This document shows, piece after piece, positions 57,054 to 64,000 of a stretch of 64,000 nucleotides of DNA. The stretch is from Chloroflexota bacterium (lineage in GTDB: Bacteria > Chloroflexota > Limnocylindria > Limnocylindrales > CSP1-4): contig JAJXUG010000015.1 in NCBI GenBank assembly GCA_021783095.1, positions 1 through 64,000 of the forward strand, given 5' to 3'. Below the pieces are notes generated by a model. That model ran no database searches. It had not been told where the DNA came from and saw only the letters and a list, made by a program, of their open reading frames with translations. A program made the position numbers and the translations under genes. The stretch's first letter is position 1. Each line of letters opens with the position of its first letter.

Positions 57054-57686
57054 GTGACCCGCGACGAGCTCATCCTCCGGACGCGCCAGCTCATCGCCGA
57101 GGGCGAGCGCCTCGACGCCGACCCCGGCCTCAACGCGCTCCAGACCTGGCTCCAGCTCTCGGACGACCTGCTCGCGACTGCCTGGGGGACGATGGACCGC
57201 TACCACCTCGCGTGGCTGATGGTGGGCAAGCCCAGGGGGATCGTGCGCGGGCGCGAGATGACCGCCGACGAGGCCGCGGGCTACGTGCGCGAGGTGGCGT
57301 CGGCGAAGACGGCGGCGCTGCGGATGAGCCTCGACGCGGTGGAGCGCCAGCGGATGCCGTTCCGGGGCGAGAGCGGTGGGATCGGCGCGGGGCAGGGGAT
57401 GGGGACCGTGCCCAGCTCGAGGGCCGGGGTGCCCGAGGCCGATGCCGACGAAGCCGATGCCGACGAAGCCGAGGCCGACGAAGCCGAGGCCGACGCCCGG
57501 GCTCGAACCGCCGAGCCTCGGACCGAGCCCAGCCGGAACCGCCAGATCCCGCTCGACCCCGAGCTCTCCGCCCGTCTCGACGACGTCCGTCGCGCCGCCG
57601 CCGAGCACGCCGCCCACGAGCGCAGCACCGCCGAAACGACGCCTGCCCAGCGTCGCGCGCCGCGCCCCCAGCGGCTCCAGCGCTGA
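57054..57686 (+). CDS. Hypothetical protein with acidic repeat region
   Basis: 210 residues: an ordered N-terminus (ELILRTRQLIAEGERLDADP, LSDDLLATAWGTMDRYHLAW) to about residue 100, then an Ala/Asp/Glu repeat (ADEADADEAEADEAEADA, from 12-bp DNA repeats near 57440-57490) and a basic C-terminus. TACACT ends six bases before the GTG, so likely leaderless. A 128-bp piece of this gene is duplicated at 55581-55708. Family not recognised. Confidence 0.65.
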   Translation: MTRDELILRTRQLIAEGERLDADPGLNALQTWLQLSDDLLATAWGTMDRYHLAWLMVGKPRGIVRGREMTADEAAGYVREVASAKTAALRMSLDAVERQRMPFRGESGGIGAGQGMGTVPSSRAGVPEADADEADADEAEADEAEADARARTAEPRTEPSRNRQIPLDPELSARLDDVRRAAAEHAAHERSTAETTPAQRRAPRPQRLQR

Positions 57687-57703
57687 CGGCCGCGGAGATG
57701 CCC

Positions 57704-57922
57704 ATGCCCCTCTGGCTGCGCCGCCTTCTGGGCGAGGACCCGCCCAGTGGCGCACTTCCGCCGCGCCACGACCGTCGCGAGGCCGCGCGCGATCGCCATG
57801 CCGCCGGCGGCCCCGCCTGGTCCCACGAGGACCGCAACGAGAACCCCGACGGCACCCGTGTCGTCGAGGACATCGCGCCCGGGACGCTCGGTGCGGGCGG
57901 CAGCCGGCGGATCGGCGGCTGA
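57704..57922 (+). CDS. Small hypothetical protein
   Basis: 72 residues from ATG 57704 (GGAG six bases upstream; an ATG at 57698 is an alternative). It opens MPLWLRRLLGEDPPSG, then a polar Arg/Asp/Asn-rich stretch (WSHEDRNENPDGTRVVEDI). Follows the repeat-containing gene by 17 bases and converges on the next gene. Family not recognised. Confidence 0.5.
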   Translation: MPLWLRRLLGEDPPSGALPPRHDRREAARDRHAAGGPAWSHEDRNENPDGTRVVEDIAPGTLGAGGSRRIGG

Positions 57923-57934
57923 CCGGCTCCCGCG

Positions 57935-58450
57935 TCAGCTCGGCGCGGTGCTCGACGCCGAACCCCGAAGCGGCGCGCTCAACTTCGATCCCGCCGTGTG
58001 CAGGTAGCAGGTGACCTGTCGCTCGCCGTGCGTCCAGGCATCAACGTTGGGGAAGAAGTAGCCGACGACGAGGCCCGGCGGCACCGTTGCATCCGCGCCC
58101 AAGTACGCCCGCTGGGCCGAGGCGCCGCAGCTCGCGCTCACCCAGGCGGCGATCGACGCGTCGCCCGGATACCCGGGAAGGGCAAGCGACGCCGGAGCCG
58201 AGCCAGTCGCCTTGGCAGACCCCGCCGGCGAGCTGCTGGGCGCGCCGGCCACGAAGACCTCGGCGTCATGCGGGCTGGTGCAGTCGAGGATCGCGATGTC
58301 GCCCACCTGCGCGCCGGTGGGGATGTCGAAGCAGTCGCCGGGTCGCAGGGTGAACGCCGTCTTGGGCATGGGCGCCCGCGTGGCGAACATCGCGATGCCA
58401 AGGAGCCCGAGCAGGATCACCGGGACAACAAGCCAGGCGAGCCGTCCCAT
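57935..58450 (-). CDS. Septum-formation-type lipid-anchored or membrane-anchored protein
   Basis: 171 residues: one N-terminal membrane helix (about 4-24), then the PF13845-like pattern GDCFDIPTGAQVGDIAILDC with TSPHDAEVFVAG, and two further Cys near WVSASCG and QVTCYLH that probably pair. The family is named for an actinobacterial septum protein; function here is unknown. A membrane protein gene lies six bases upstream. Confidence 0.7.
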   Translation of the reverse strand: MGRLAWLVVPVILLGLLGIAMFATRAPMPKTAFTLRPGDCFDIPTGAQVGDIAILDCTSPHDAEVFVAGAPSSSPAGSAKATGSAPASLALPGYPGDASIAAWVSASCGASAQRAYLGADATVPPGLVVGYFFPNVDAWTHGERQVTCYLHTAGSKLSAPLRGSASSTAPS

Positions 58451-58456
58451 GCGGGC

Positions 58457-58936
58457 CTACCGACCGCGGACCGCGCCGGCCAGGGCGGCCAGGACGATCG
58501 ACCCTGGCGCCACCCAGCCGAACCGGGCCAGCAGGTACTCCCAGGGGAGGAGCACGCCGCCGAGCGCATACGCGCGAAGCGAGTCGGCGAGGAGGCCGAG
58601 CGCCAGCCCGCCGGCCGCGATCGCGCCCGCCGCCACAGCCCGTTTCGGCCCCGCGTTCGGCCCCTTGCCCACGCCCACGCCGCCCACGAGCGCCAGGCCG
58701 GTCAGCCACCCTCCGGCGAGGCCGATGACGAGCAGTCCCGGATCGACGTCGAACGTGGTGAGCGCGAACGTGACGACCGCCGTCCCGAGCGCCACGGCCA
58801 GGGCGGCCGCGAGACGACGTGAGCGCGACGGACCCGCGCCCGAACTCGGCTTCGGCAACCCCGGGCCCCCGGCCGCTCGGTATCGCTCGCCAGGCGCCCG
58901 CTCGAGCCGTCGAACCTCGCCGCCCTGTTCCTGCAT
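58457..58936 (-). CDS. Hypothetical polytopic membrane protein
   Basis: 159 residues: a polar Pro/Arg-rich N-terminus (1-40), then about four hydrophobic spans (LAAALAVALGTAVVTFALTT, LLVIGLAGGWLTGLALVGGV, AVAAGAIAAGGLALGLLADS, a last one before VRGR). Encoded immediately upstream of the septum-formation-type gene on the same strand. Family not recognised. Confidence 0.6.
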   Translation of the reverse strand: MQEQGGEVRRLERAPGERYRAAGGPGLPKPSSGAGPSRSRRLAAALAVALGTAVVTFALTTFDVDPGLLVIGLAGGWLTGLALVGGVGVGKGPNAGPKRAVAAGAIAAGGLALGLLADSLRAYALGGVLLPWEYLLARFGWVAPGSIVLAALAGAVRGR

Positions 58937-58985
58937 GCCTTGAATGGTACGCAGCGGAGCGGTCGGGGCGGTATCCTTCCCGATC

Positions 58986-59468
58986 GTGAGCCATCCGACG
59001 CTGGGCGCGCCGCCCCGAAGCCTCCAGGCCGGCTTCCCGGCCGCCGCCGACCGCCTCCGAGCGCAGCGCTTGACGCTTGCCGCCCGTGCGCTGGAGATCG
59101 CGGTGGACGCGGACCCCTCGATCCGCCGCCGCTACGACGACACGCGCCTGCGCGCGCTGCTCGCCGACGCCGGGGTGCTCGTGGACCGCCTCGCGCTCTG
59201 CGTGGCCGGCGACGACGCGTACTTCCTGACGCAATTCGCGGACAGCTCAGCCACGGTGTTCCGCCGCCGCAAGGTGGCGGTGATGGATGTGATCCACCTT
59301 CTCGAGGGCGTGCGCGACGCCTCGCGGGGCGTGCTGAACGAGGCCGAGATGGCGACTGCGGACCGTTGTGTCGACGCAGCGGTCAAGGTGTATCGCCGGT
59401 TCCACGACATCCGCGGCGACGCCCGCGAGTGGAACCCGATCACATCGAAGCTCTACAAGGGCATCTAG
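58986..59468 (+). CDS. Hypothetical all-helical protein upstream of DUF433 gene
   Basis: 160 residues: Ala/Leu/Arg-rich helices (LRAQRLTLAARALEIAVDAD, IRRRYDDTRLRALLADAG) and a conserved-looking end (FHDIRGDAREWNPITSKLYK). TATCCT ends eight bases before the GTG, suggesting a leaderless mRNA. It is 14 bases before a DUF433 gene, so could be its partner; this is inference only. Confidence 0.6.
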   Translation: MSHPTLGAPPRSLQAGFPAAADRLRAQRLTLAARALEIAVDADPSIRRRYDDTRLRALLADAGVLVDRLALCVAGDDAYFLTQFADSSATVFRRRKVAVMDVIHLLEGVRDASRGVLNEAEMATADRCVDAAVKVYRRFHDIRGDAREWNPITSKLYKGI

Positions 59469-59482
59469 GAGCTCGCGACGCG

Positions 59483-59791
59483 ATGACGATCAAGTGGGTC
59501 AAGGTCGACCCGCTCGTGATGAACGGCGAGCCGTTCTGCTACGGGTCCCGGCTGACCGTGCGCCAGGTGCTCGAGCTTCGGCGGGGCGGCGCCACTGTGA
59601 CCGACCTGCTCAAGGACTACCCGGAGCTCAGGCTGATGGGGATCGCCCACGCGTACGCGTACGCCGGGTCCAACCGTCAGCGCTACGCCGAGTTCTTCGC
59701 TTCCGACGGCTCGCTCGAGGGGCCCGGACTGTCCGCCGGCGAGGCCGATCGGCTGCCGGCGAGCCTGCGCGTCCCGGGGGTCGTGGTCTAG
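59483..59791 (+). CDS. DUF433 (VapB45-like) protein
   Basis: 102 residues with the DUF433 pattern: NGEPFCYGSRLTVRQVLELR, GATVTDLLKDYPEL, then a helix IAHAYAYAG. DUF433 proteins act as antitoxins to PIN-domain toxins in several systems. No PIN gene adjoins it; the upstream helical gene is the only candidate partner. It converges with the DUF302 gene, overlapping by four bases. Confidence 0.75.
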   Translation: MTIKWVKVDPLVMNGEPFCYGSRLTVRQVLELRRGGATVTDLLKDYPELRLMGIAHAYAYAGSNRQRYAEFFASDGSLEGPGLSAGEADRLPASLRVPGVVV

Positions 59792-60285
59792 GCGTTCTGT
59801 CGCTCGACGCCGGGCATCGTGTCCTGACCCACCGGTGCGAACTCGCGCTCGATCGTCGCCATCGCCTTCCGGAGCCGACCGCGCGTGTCCTCGGCGATCT
59901 CGCGGACCACCGCGTTGTCGATCATGCCCACCATCATCCGCGGGTCCATCATCTCGACCACCACCGCATCGCCGTCCTCCCGCAGGACCACGTTGCACGG
60001 CAGCAGCGCGCCGATCGCCGGCTCCACCTCCAGCATCCGGTGCGACAGGCTGGGGTTGCACGCGCCGAGGATGAGGAACGGAGGTCGGTCCACGTCGATC
60101 TTGGCTTTCACGATGGCCTGGACGTCGATCTCGGTCAGGACGCCGAAGCCCTCGGCCTTGAGCGCGGCCTCGACTCTCGGGCGCAGCTCCGCGAAGGGGA
60201 CCGGCGCGAGCTGGGTGATGAAGGTGAACGACCGATCCTGCACGAGGCGCTCCTGGCTGATGTCTGCGGGTCGCCATCGTGCCAT
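59788..60285 (-). CDS. DUF302-family protein
   Basis: 165 residues with the DUF302 pattern: PFAELRPRVEAALKAEGFGV, LTEIDVQAIVKAKI, ILGACNPSLSHRMLEVEPAI and LLPCNVVLREDGDAVVVEMM. The conserved Cys in GACNP and LPCNV is typical. The fold is TBP-like; activity unknown. The ATG lacks a ribosome-binding site, so start choice is uncertain. Confidence 0.82.
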   Translation of the reverse strand: MARWRPADISQERLVQDRSFTFITQLAPVPFAELRPRVEAALKAEGFGVLTEIDVQAIVKAKIDVDRPPFLILGACNPSLSHRMLEVEPAIGALLPCNVVLREDGDAVVVEMMDPRMMVGMIDNAVVREIAEDTRGRLRKAMATIEREFAPVGQDTMPGVERQNA

Positions 60286-60356
60286 TAGTTGCGTAGTTGC
60301 GCAAGTGGCTACCCGGGGACACGGGCACGGGTGCGGCATTCGGACCCGGTGGCGCG

Positions 60357-60502
60357 TCCGCCGAATCTCCTCCCCGCGGCGCCTATCCAGCCGAACCGGA
60401 ACGGAAACGCCGATTCCGCAACCTTCGGGCGCCATCGCGCCTGCCCCAGGGGATTCGGGGGATGAACCAGCCCTAAGCGCCTCCCGGAGGCGAACTGACG
60501 GA
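60357..60502. repeat. Palindromic element C1, downstream of HTH/nuclease copy 2
   Basis: Core 60366-60490 matches 61326-61450 with about 90% identity by eye and no length change (constant offset 960). It contains the shared GGCGCCTATCCAGCCGAACC and ACGCCGATTCCGCAACCTTC. The ends are imperfectly inverted. The last six codons of the HTH/nuclease gene lie in the core. Confidence 0.85.
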
Positions 60503-61255
60503 GGCCGCGCCGGGCCGGTGCCGGGCGACGGCGGCGCCTTGCCCAGCCTTTCTGTTCCGGACGCGACGCGTCGGCGCCAGGCCCTTGCCGCTTGGCGGCG
60601 AGAGGAAGAGCAACAACCTGGGGGCGCCCGAGGGCGATCGAACCCACGACCGCGCCTCGGCGCCGCGAACCGGGAATGACTGACCCAACACCGCGCGATG
60701 CCGCTCGACGCGCCGCCGCGAGGTGGTGTCGTCGGGCAGGACCAGCATCGACGCCGCCGCGCTCGCCTTCCAGCCGAAGCGCTCCAATGCGACGCCCCTG
60801 GCCAGCCGCACCTTGACGTCCTGGCGCCGGAGCGTCTCCTCGACCGAGTTGAGCGACGTCTTCACCTCCACGACGAGGAGCGTCCTGGTGGGCGGGTGCC
60901 ACGCGAGGAGGTCGATCGAGCCACGCTCCCCATAGACCGAGAACGACACCTCGACCTGCACGCTCCAGCCCGCGTTCCCGAGCAGCGCCGCCACGACGCC
61001 GACCAACTGTGCGTGGCTCTCATCCACGAGCCGGTCCAGATCGCCGCCCCGCCAGTTGGCCTGGAGCGGCATGTCGATCTCGAGCGCTTTGAGCACACTG
61101 CGGACCGCGCCGACCTGAAGGTGGTCGAGGTCGCCGTGCTCCACGCGGCCCACGGTGGTGGCGCAGACCCTCGCCTGTTCGGCGACGTCGCTCTGACGCC
61201 AGCCGAGCCGGATGCGGACTGCCCGGACCCGTGCCCCGAACTGGTTGTCGTTCAT
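60473..61255 (-). CDS. XRE-type HTH fused to PD-(D/E)XK nuclease-like domain, copy 2
   Basis: 260 residues, a full-length paralogue of the protein at 11114-11884. Helix-turn-helix about 5-60 (FGARVRAVRIRLGWRQSDVA, TTVGRVEHGDLDHL); nuclease-like core with Glu110 and Asp115 in SFSVYGERGSIDLLAWHP and Glu130-x-Lys132 in LLVVEVKT. The conserved part ends near LLLFLS (about 219), after which about 40 residues are unrelated between the copies. It lies between elements C1 and C2, with C2 starting about 62-71 bases upstream. Nuclease activity is inferred from motif only. Confidence 0.75.
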   Translation of the reverse strand: MNDNQFGARVRAVRIRLGWRQSDVAEQARVCATTVGRVEHGDLDHLQVGAVRSVLKALEIDMPLQANWRGGDLDRLVDESHAQLVGVVAALLGNAGWSVQVEVSFSVYGERGSIDLLAWHPPTRTLLVVEVKTSLNSVEETLRRQDVKVRLARGVALERFGWKASAAASMLVLPDDTTSRRRVERHRAVLGQSFPVRGAEARSWVRSPSGAPRLLLFLSPPSGKGLAPTRRVRNRKAGQGAAVARHRPGAASVSSPPGGA

Positions 61256-61316
61256 GCCCTCATCGTGCGCGGAGACGCTTTTGCGGCTCTTAGTCGGGCA
61301 GCTTCGACCACCGGAC

Positions 61317-61462
61317 CCCCCCATTTCTCCTCCGCGCGGCGCCTATCCAGCCGAACCGGGACGGAAACGCCGATTCCGCAACCTTCGGGCGCCATCGCGC
61401 CTCCCGGAGGGGACTTGGGCGATGAACCAGCTCCAAGCGCGTCCCGGAGGGGAAATGGGGGA
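61317..61462. repeat. Palindromic element C2, upstream of HTH/nuclease copy 2
   Basis: Ends CCCATTTCTCCTCCGCGCGG and, reverse complemented, CCCATTTCCCCTCCGGGACG, showing clear terminal inverted repeats. It occupies most of the gap between the HTH/nuclease start (61255) and the MIP18 gene (61541). Confidence 0.85.
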
Positions 61463-61540
61463 CGAACGGTGAAGGGGAGAGCATGCCCGCCGCCGCCCCG
61501 CCGTGGTCATTTCCCAGCACGGTGCTAGGATTTCGGGGTC

Positions 61541-61888
61541 ATGAACGAGATCCAGCCCAACGCCACCACCGCACCCGTGTCGACGGCCGCCGACGCGGCC
61601 TTCGACGCGCAGCGCCGCGCTACCGAGTACGCGATCCTCGATGCGCTCCGCGCCGTCGTCGACCCCGAGATCGGGATGAACGTGGTGGAGTTGGCCCTGA
61701 TCAAGCAGATCATCCTCGGCCCCCAGTCCACCGAGATCAAGATGATCCTGACGACGCCGTTCTGCCCGTACGCCGGGGCGATGATCCAGCAGGTCAAGGA
61801 GCAGGCCGAGAGCGTCGTCGACCACGACGTCCAGGTCACCCTCCTCGCCGAGCGCTGGGACCCGCGCGATGCCGGCCTCATGTGGTGA
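61541..61888 (+). CDS. MIP18/DUF59-family metal-sulfur cluster assembly protein
   Basis: 115 residues: YAILDALRAVVDPEIGMNVV, VELALIKQIIL, then LTTPFCPYAGAMIQQVKEQA with the conserved Cys. Related to SufT/PaaD, which help mature iron-sulfur proteins. TAGGAT ends nine bases before the ATG and there is no ribosome-binding site. The adenosyltransferase gene follows by 70 bases. Confidence 0.87.
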   Translation: MNEIQPNATTAPVSTAADAAFDAQRRATEYAILDALRAVVDPEIGMNVVELALIKQIILGPQSTEIKMILTTPFCPYAGAMIQQVKEQAESVVDHDVQVTLLAERWDPRDAGLMW

Positions 61889-61958
61889 GCGGCCGCCCAC
61901 GACGCGCCGCCCCCCCACGACGCCGCGCCTGCAGGGCCCCCACGACCCGACGATCCCG

Positions 61959-62648
61959 ATGAGCAACCGCCTCCCGTTCCGCAGCGTCGTCGCCACTGGC
62001 CGTGGCGATGACGGGACGACCGGCCTCCTGTTCGACAGCGCCCGCGTCCGCAAGGACGACCTCCGGACCGAGGCGTTCGGCACGGTCGATGAGGCCGTGG
62101 CCGCGCTCGGCCTCGCCCGCGCCGAGCTCGCGAGCAAGCACCAGCACGGCGCCCTGTCGCCCAACTTCGGCAGCCTCGGGCAGCTGATCCTCCGCATCCA
62201 GCGCGAGCTGTTCGTGGCGGGCGCGGAGCTGGCGACGGCGCCCGACTCGCGCGACCGCCAGGTCGACGGCCAGACCCGCGTGTCGAAGGCGATGCTCGAG
62301 GGCATCGAGGCGGTCCTGCGCGAGACCGAGGCCGCGATCGAGCTCCCGCGCGAGTTCATCGTCCCCGGCGAGAGCCGCGTGTCGGCCGCCATCGAGCTCG
62401 CCCGCACGATCGTCCGTCGGGCAGAGCGCAGAAGTGTCACGCTGGCCGACAATGACGCGGGGATCCGCGACAGCCTCGTCCTGCCATACCTGAACCGCCT
62501 CGCGGACCTGCTCTGGATCCTCGCCCGCCTGGCGGAGCAAGCCGAATCACGCAGCTCGACGACGGTCCGAACCAGCGGACCGCACCGGTCGAGCGCCAAG
62601 ACGCGGGCCAAGCCCGCGCCGTCCCCACCTGAAGTGAGCGAGCCATGA
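61959..62648 (+). CDS. PduO-type cob(I)alamin adenosyltransferase
   Basis: 229 residues. The ATP-binding N-terminus reads TGRGDDGTTGLLFDSARVRK, then RTEAFGTVDEAVAALGLARA, and the C-terminal helix carries IVRRAERRSVTL and LPYLNRLADLLWILAR. It makes adenosylcobalamin from cob(I)alamin, so some B12-dependent enzyme is expected in this organism. A 30-residue Ser/Lys/Pro tail is extra. It overlaps the next gene by four bases. Confidence 0.9.
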   Translation: MSNRLPFRSVVATGRGDDGTTGLLFDSARVRKDDLRTEAFGTVDEAVAALGLARAELASKHQHGALSPNFGSLGQLILRIQRELFVAGAELATAPDSRDRQVDGQTRVSKAMLEGIEAVLRETEAAIELPREFIVPGESRVSAAIELARTIVRRAERRSVTLADNDAGIRDSLVLPYLNRLADLLWILARLAEQAESRSSTTVRTSGPHRSSAKTRAKPAPSPPEVSEP

Positions 62649-63343
62649 ACTTCCGACCCTATCCCGGCCAATCCATGTACGGCGTCCGCCCTGCACCGGC
62701 CCTCGTCCAGCAGCTCCTCGTCGGGGCGTTCGGCTGGATGTTCGCTGGGCTCCTGCTGACGGCGGGCGTCTCCTACCTCACCGCGACCAGCGCGGCGATC
62801 ACCCAGGCCGCGGCCACGATCTTCCTGCCGCTGCTGATCGGGCAGTTCATCCTGGTGATGGTGATCAGCGCGGGCATCAACCGCCTGTCGCCCATGGCCA
62901 GCCTCGCGCTGTTCTTCGTCTACGCGGCGACGATGGGCCTCACGATCGGCGTGATCGTCCAGCTCTACACCGGGTCGTCGGTCGCGATCGCGTTCGCGTC
63001 CAGCGCGGCGATGTTCGGCGGGGCGGCGGTCTACGGACGCGTCACCAACCGTGACCTCTCGCACATCGGCTCGATCATGATCATGGCCCTGTTCGGGATC
63101 ATCGTCGCGTCGGTGCTCAACCTGTTCTTCCACTCGACCGGCCTGAGCTGGATCATCTCGATCGTCGGCGTCGGGATCTTCGCGGTCCTGACCGCGTGGG
63201 ACGTCCAGCGGATCGTCAACGGCCAGCTGGCGGCCCTGGTGAAGTCGGCCGAGCGCGCGACGGTGCTCGCCGCCCTCCACCTGTACCTGGACTTCATCAA
63301 CCTGTTCCTGTTCATGCTCCGGCTGTTCGGCGAGCGCCGCTGA
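62645..63343 (+). CDS. Bax inhibitor-1/YccA-family membrane protein
   Basis: 232 residues and seven membrane helices: FGWMFAGLLLTAGVSYLTAT, then MASLALFFVYAATMGLTIGV, the YGRVTNRDLSHIGSIMIMAL loop, and AALHLYLDFINLFLFMLRLF with the conserved Asp. Bacterial members are pH-sensitive calcium leak channels (YetJ) or FtsH modulators (YccA). Coupled to the adenosyltransferase gene by overlap; functional link not evident. Confidence 0.9.
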   Translation: MNFRPYPGQSMYGVRPAPALVQQLLVGAFGWMFAGLLLTAGVSYLTATSAAITQAAATIFLPLLIGQFILVMVISAGINRLSPMASLALFFVYAATMGLTIGVIVQLYTGSSVAIAFASSAAMFGGAAVYGRVTNRDLSHIGSIMIMALFGIIVASVLNLFFHSTGLSWIISIVGVGIFAVLTAWDVQRIVNGQLAALVKSAERATVLAALHLYLDFINLFLFMLRLFGERR

Positions 63344-63361
63344 GCTTCGCCTCGACCACCC

Positions 63362-63391
63362 GACGGGGCTCGGCACGCGCCGGGCCCCGTC
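63362..63391. terminator. Stem-loop between convergent genes
   Basis: GACGGGGC (63362-63369) pairs with GCCCCGTC (63384-63391), with an inner CGG/CCG pair in the loop. It sits between the BI-1 gene and the convergent EAL gene and can serve both. Confidence 0.7.
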
Positions 63392-63425
63392 TCGATTCCC
63401 GGGGGCCGAAGCACCGGTCCAACAC

Positions 63426-64000
63426 CTAGACCGGGAGCACCGCCCGCGGCCCGCGCGCCGTGGCCAGCAGCTGCTCGATCTCGTCGGCGGGAAGCGGTCG
63501 CGCGAACCAGTAGCCCTGCCCGCGGTCGCAGTCGAGGCCCCGCAGATCCGCCAGCTGGGCCGGCGTCTCGATCCCCTCCGCCACCACGTCCACCCCGAGG
63601 TTGTGCGCGAGCGCCACGACCGTTCGCACGATCGGCATGTCGAGCGGCGTGTCGCCCAGGCCGGAGACGAAGGCGCGGTCCACCTTGATGGTGTCGAGCG
63701 GCAGCCGGCGCAGGTAGGCCAGCGACGAGTACCCGGTCCCGAAGTCGTCGAGCACCAGCCGCACCCCGAGCGCCCGCAGCCCGCGCAGCCGCTCCACCGA
63801 CGCCTCGCTCTGGTCCATCACCACGCTCTCGGTGATCTCGAGCTCGAGGCATGACGGCTCGATGCGGGTGTGGTCGAGGATGTGCGCCACGATCCCCGAC
63901 AGGTCGGCCTGCGCGAACTGCCGCGCCGAGATGTTCACCGACAGCGCCATGCCGCGCGCGGCCGGGAACCGCTGCTGCCAGTCGCGCAGCTGCTCGCAGG
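63426..64000 (-). CDS. EAL-domain cyclic di-GMP phosphodiesterase (N-terminal part outside window)
   Basis: The frame runs past the right edge; 191 C-terminal residues are visible. It contains SVNISARQF, the metal-binding [30 protein letters not shown] with [15 protein letters not shown], and [13 protein letters not shown] at the end. These catalytic motifs are intact, so hydrolysis of cyclic di-GMP is likely; the EAL tripeptide itself lies beyond the window. An upstream GGDEF or sensor domain is probable but not seen. Confidence 0.92.
   Translation of the reverse strand, partial: CEQLRDWQQRFPAARGMALSVNISARQFAQADLSGIVAHILDHTRIEPSCLELEITESVVMDQSEASVERLRGLRALGVRLVLDDFGTGYSSLAYLRRLPLDTIKVDRAFVSGLGDTPLDMPIVRTVVALAHNLGVDVVAEGIETPAQLADLRGLDCDRGQGYWFARPLPADEIEQLLATARGPRAVLPV

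Overview
The window is high-GC (about 70% by eye) bacterial chromosome that looks like Chloroflexota, possibly the Limnocylindria/Ellin6529 side. This is inferred from gene order and protein style recalled from memory, not from a search. Supporting points are a DUF2344 protein next to rplU-rpmA, a parA-parB-gyrB-gyrA-prs run, an MreD-PBP2-RodA operon without mreBC, and a deazaflavin-type nitroreductase. A perfect parS site, a second near-perfect one, and parABS with gyrBA suggest the replication-origin half of the chromosome. No rRNA, tRNA, CRISPR array or transposase was seen.

Layout. 1-11000 is a minus-strand housekeeping block: secA, a YdcF-type protein, a small Cys-rich protein coupled to prfB (with its programmed frameshift), a two-domain GNAT protein, ftsE-ftsX, the S41 protease ctpA, a 16-residue ORF with an ideal ribosome-binding site, and smpB. 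At 11066-12128 a helix-turn-helix/PD-(D/E)XK protein sits between two 175-bp palindromic repeats. 12149-21300 runs parA-parB-gyrB-thioesterase-AlkD-like-gyrA-prs-small membrane protein, mostly with 4-base overlaps. 21430-25210 holds parS and the divergent mreD-mrdA-rodA elongation operon. 26121-28315 is DUF2344-rplU-rpmA-rpmE.

28471-42450 is accessory metabolism and envelope: an F420-type reductase, an ABC exporter joined to an SdpI/SdpR-like pair, an enoyl reductase-like SDR and a ribokinase. It continues with an ApbE/ferric-reductase-like/coiled-coil cluster, a DsbA-like protein, and an MMPL pump with a lipocalin-like lipoprotein. 42693-49655 has a lone lysine 2,3-aminomutase, a decayed zone with a truncated ABC ATPase, a frameshifted GNAT gene, a P1 peptidase carrying the second parS, and a pabB with its middle deleted next to an intact pabC.

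49686-61462 is a small-cassette region: VapBC between 122-bp repeats, a large PLD/helicase/DUF3427 protein, an AbiE-type toxin-antitoxin pair inside a 128-bp duplication, a DUF433 protein, and a second HTH/PD-(D/E)XK gene between another palindromic repeat pair. The window ends with a MIP18-family protein, a PduO-type adenosyltransferase, a Bax-inhibitor-1 family protein and a partial EAL protein.

The main novelty candidate is the repeat-gene association. Two paralogous HTH-nuclease genes each sit about 70 bp from the upstream member of their own palindromic repeat pair and run into the downstream member, which resembles RAYT/REP 'REPtron' logic with an unrelated enzyme fold. Many starts, including secA, also look leaderless, with a -10 hexamer 6-9 bases before the start codon.
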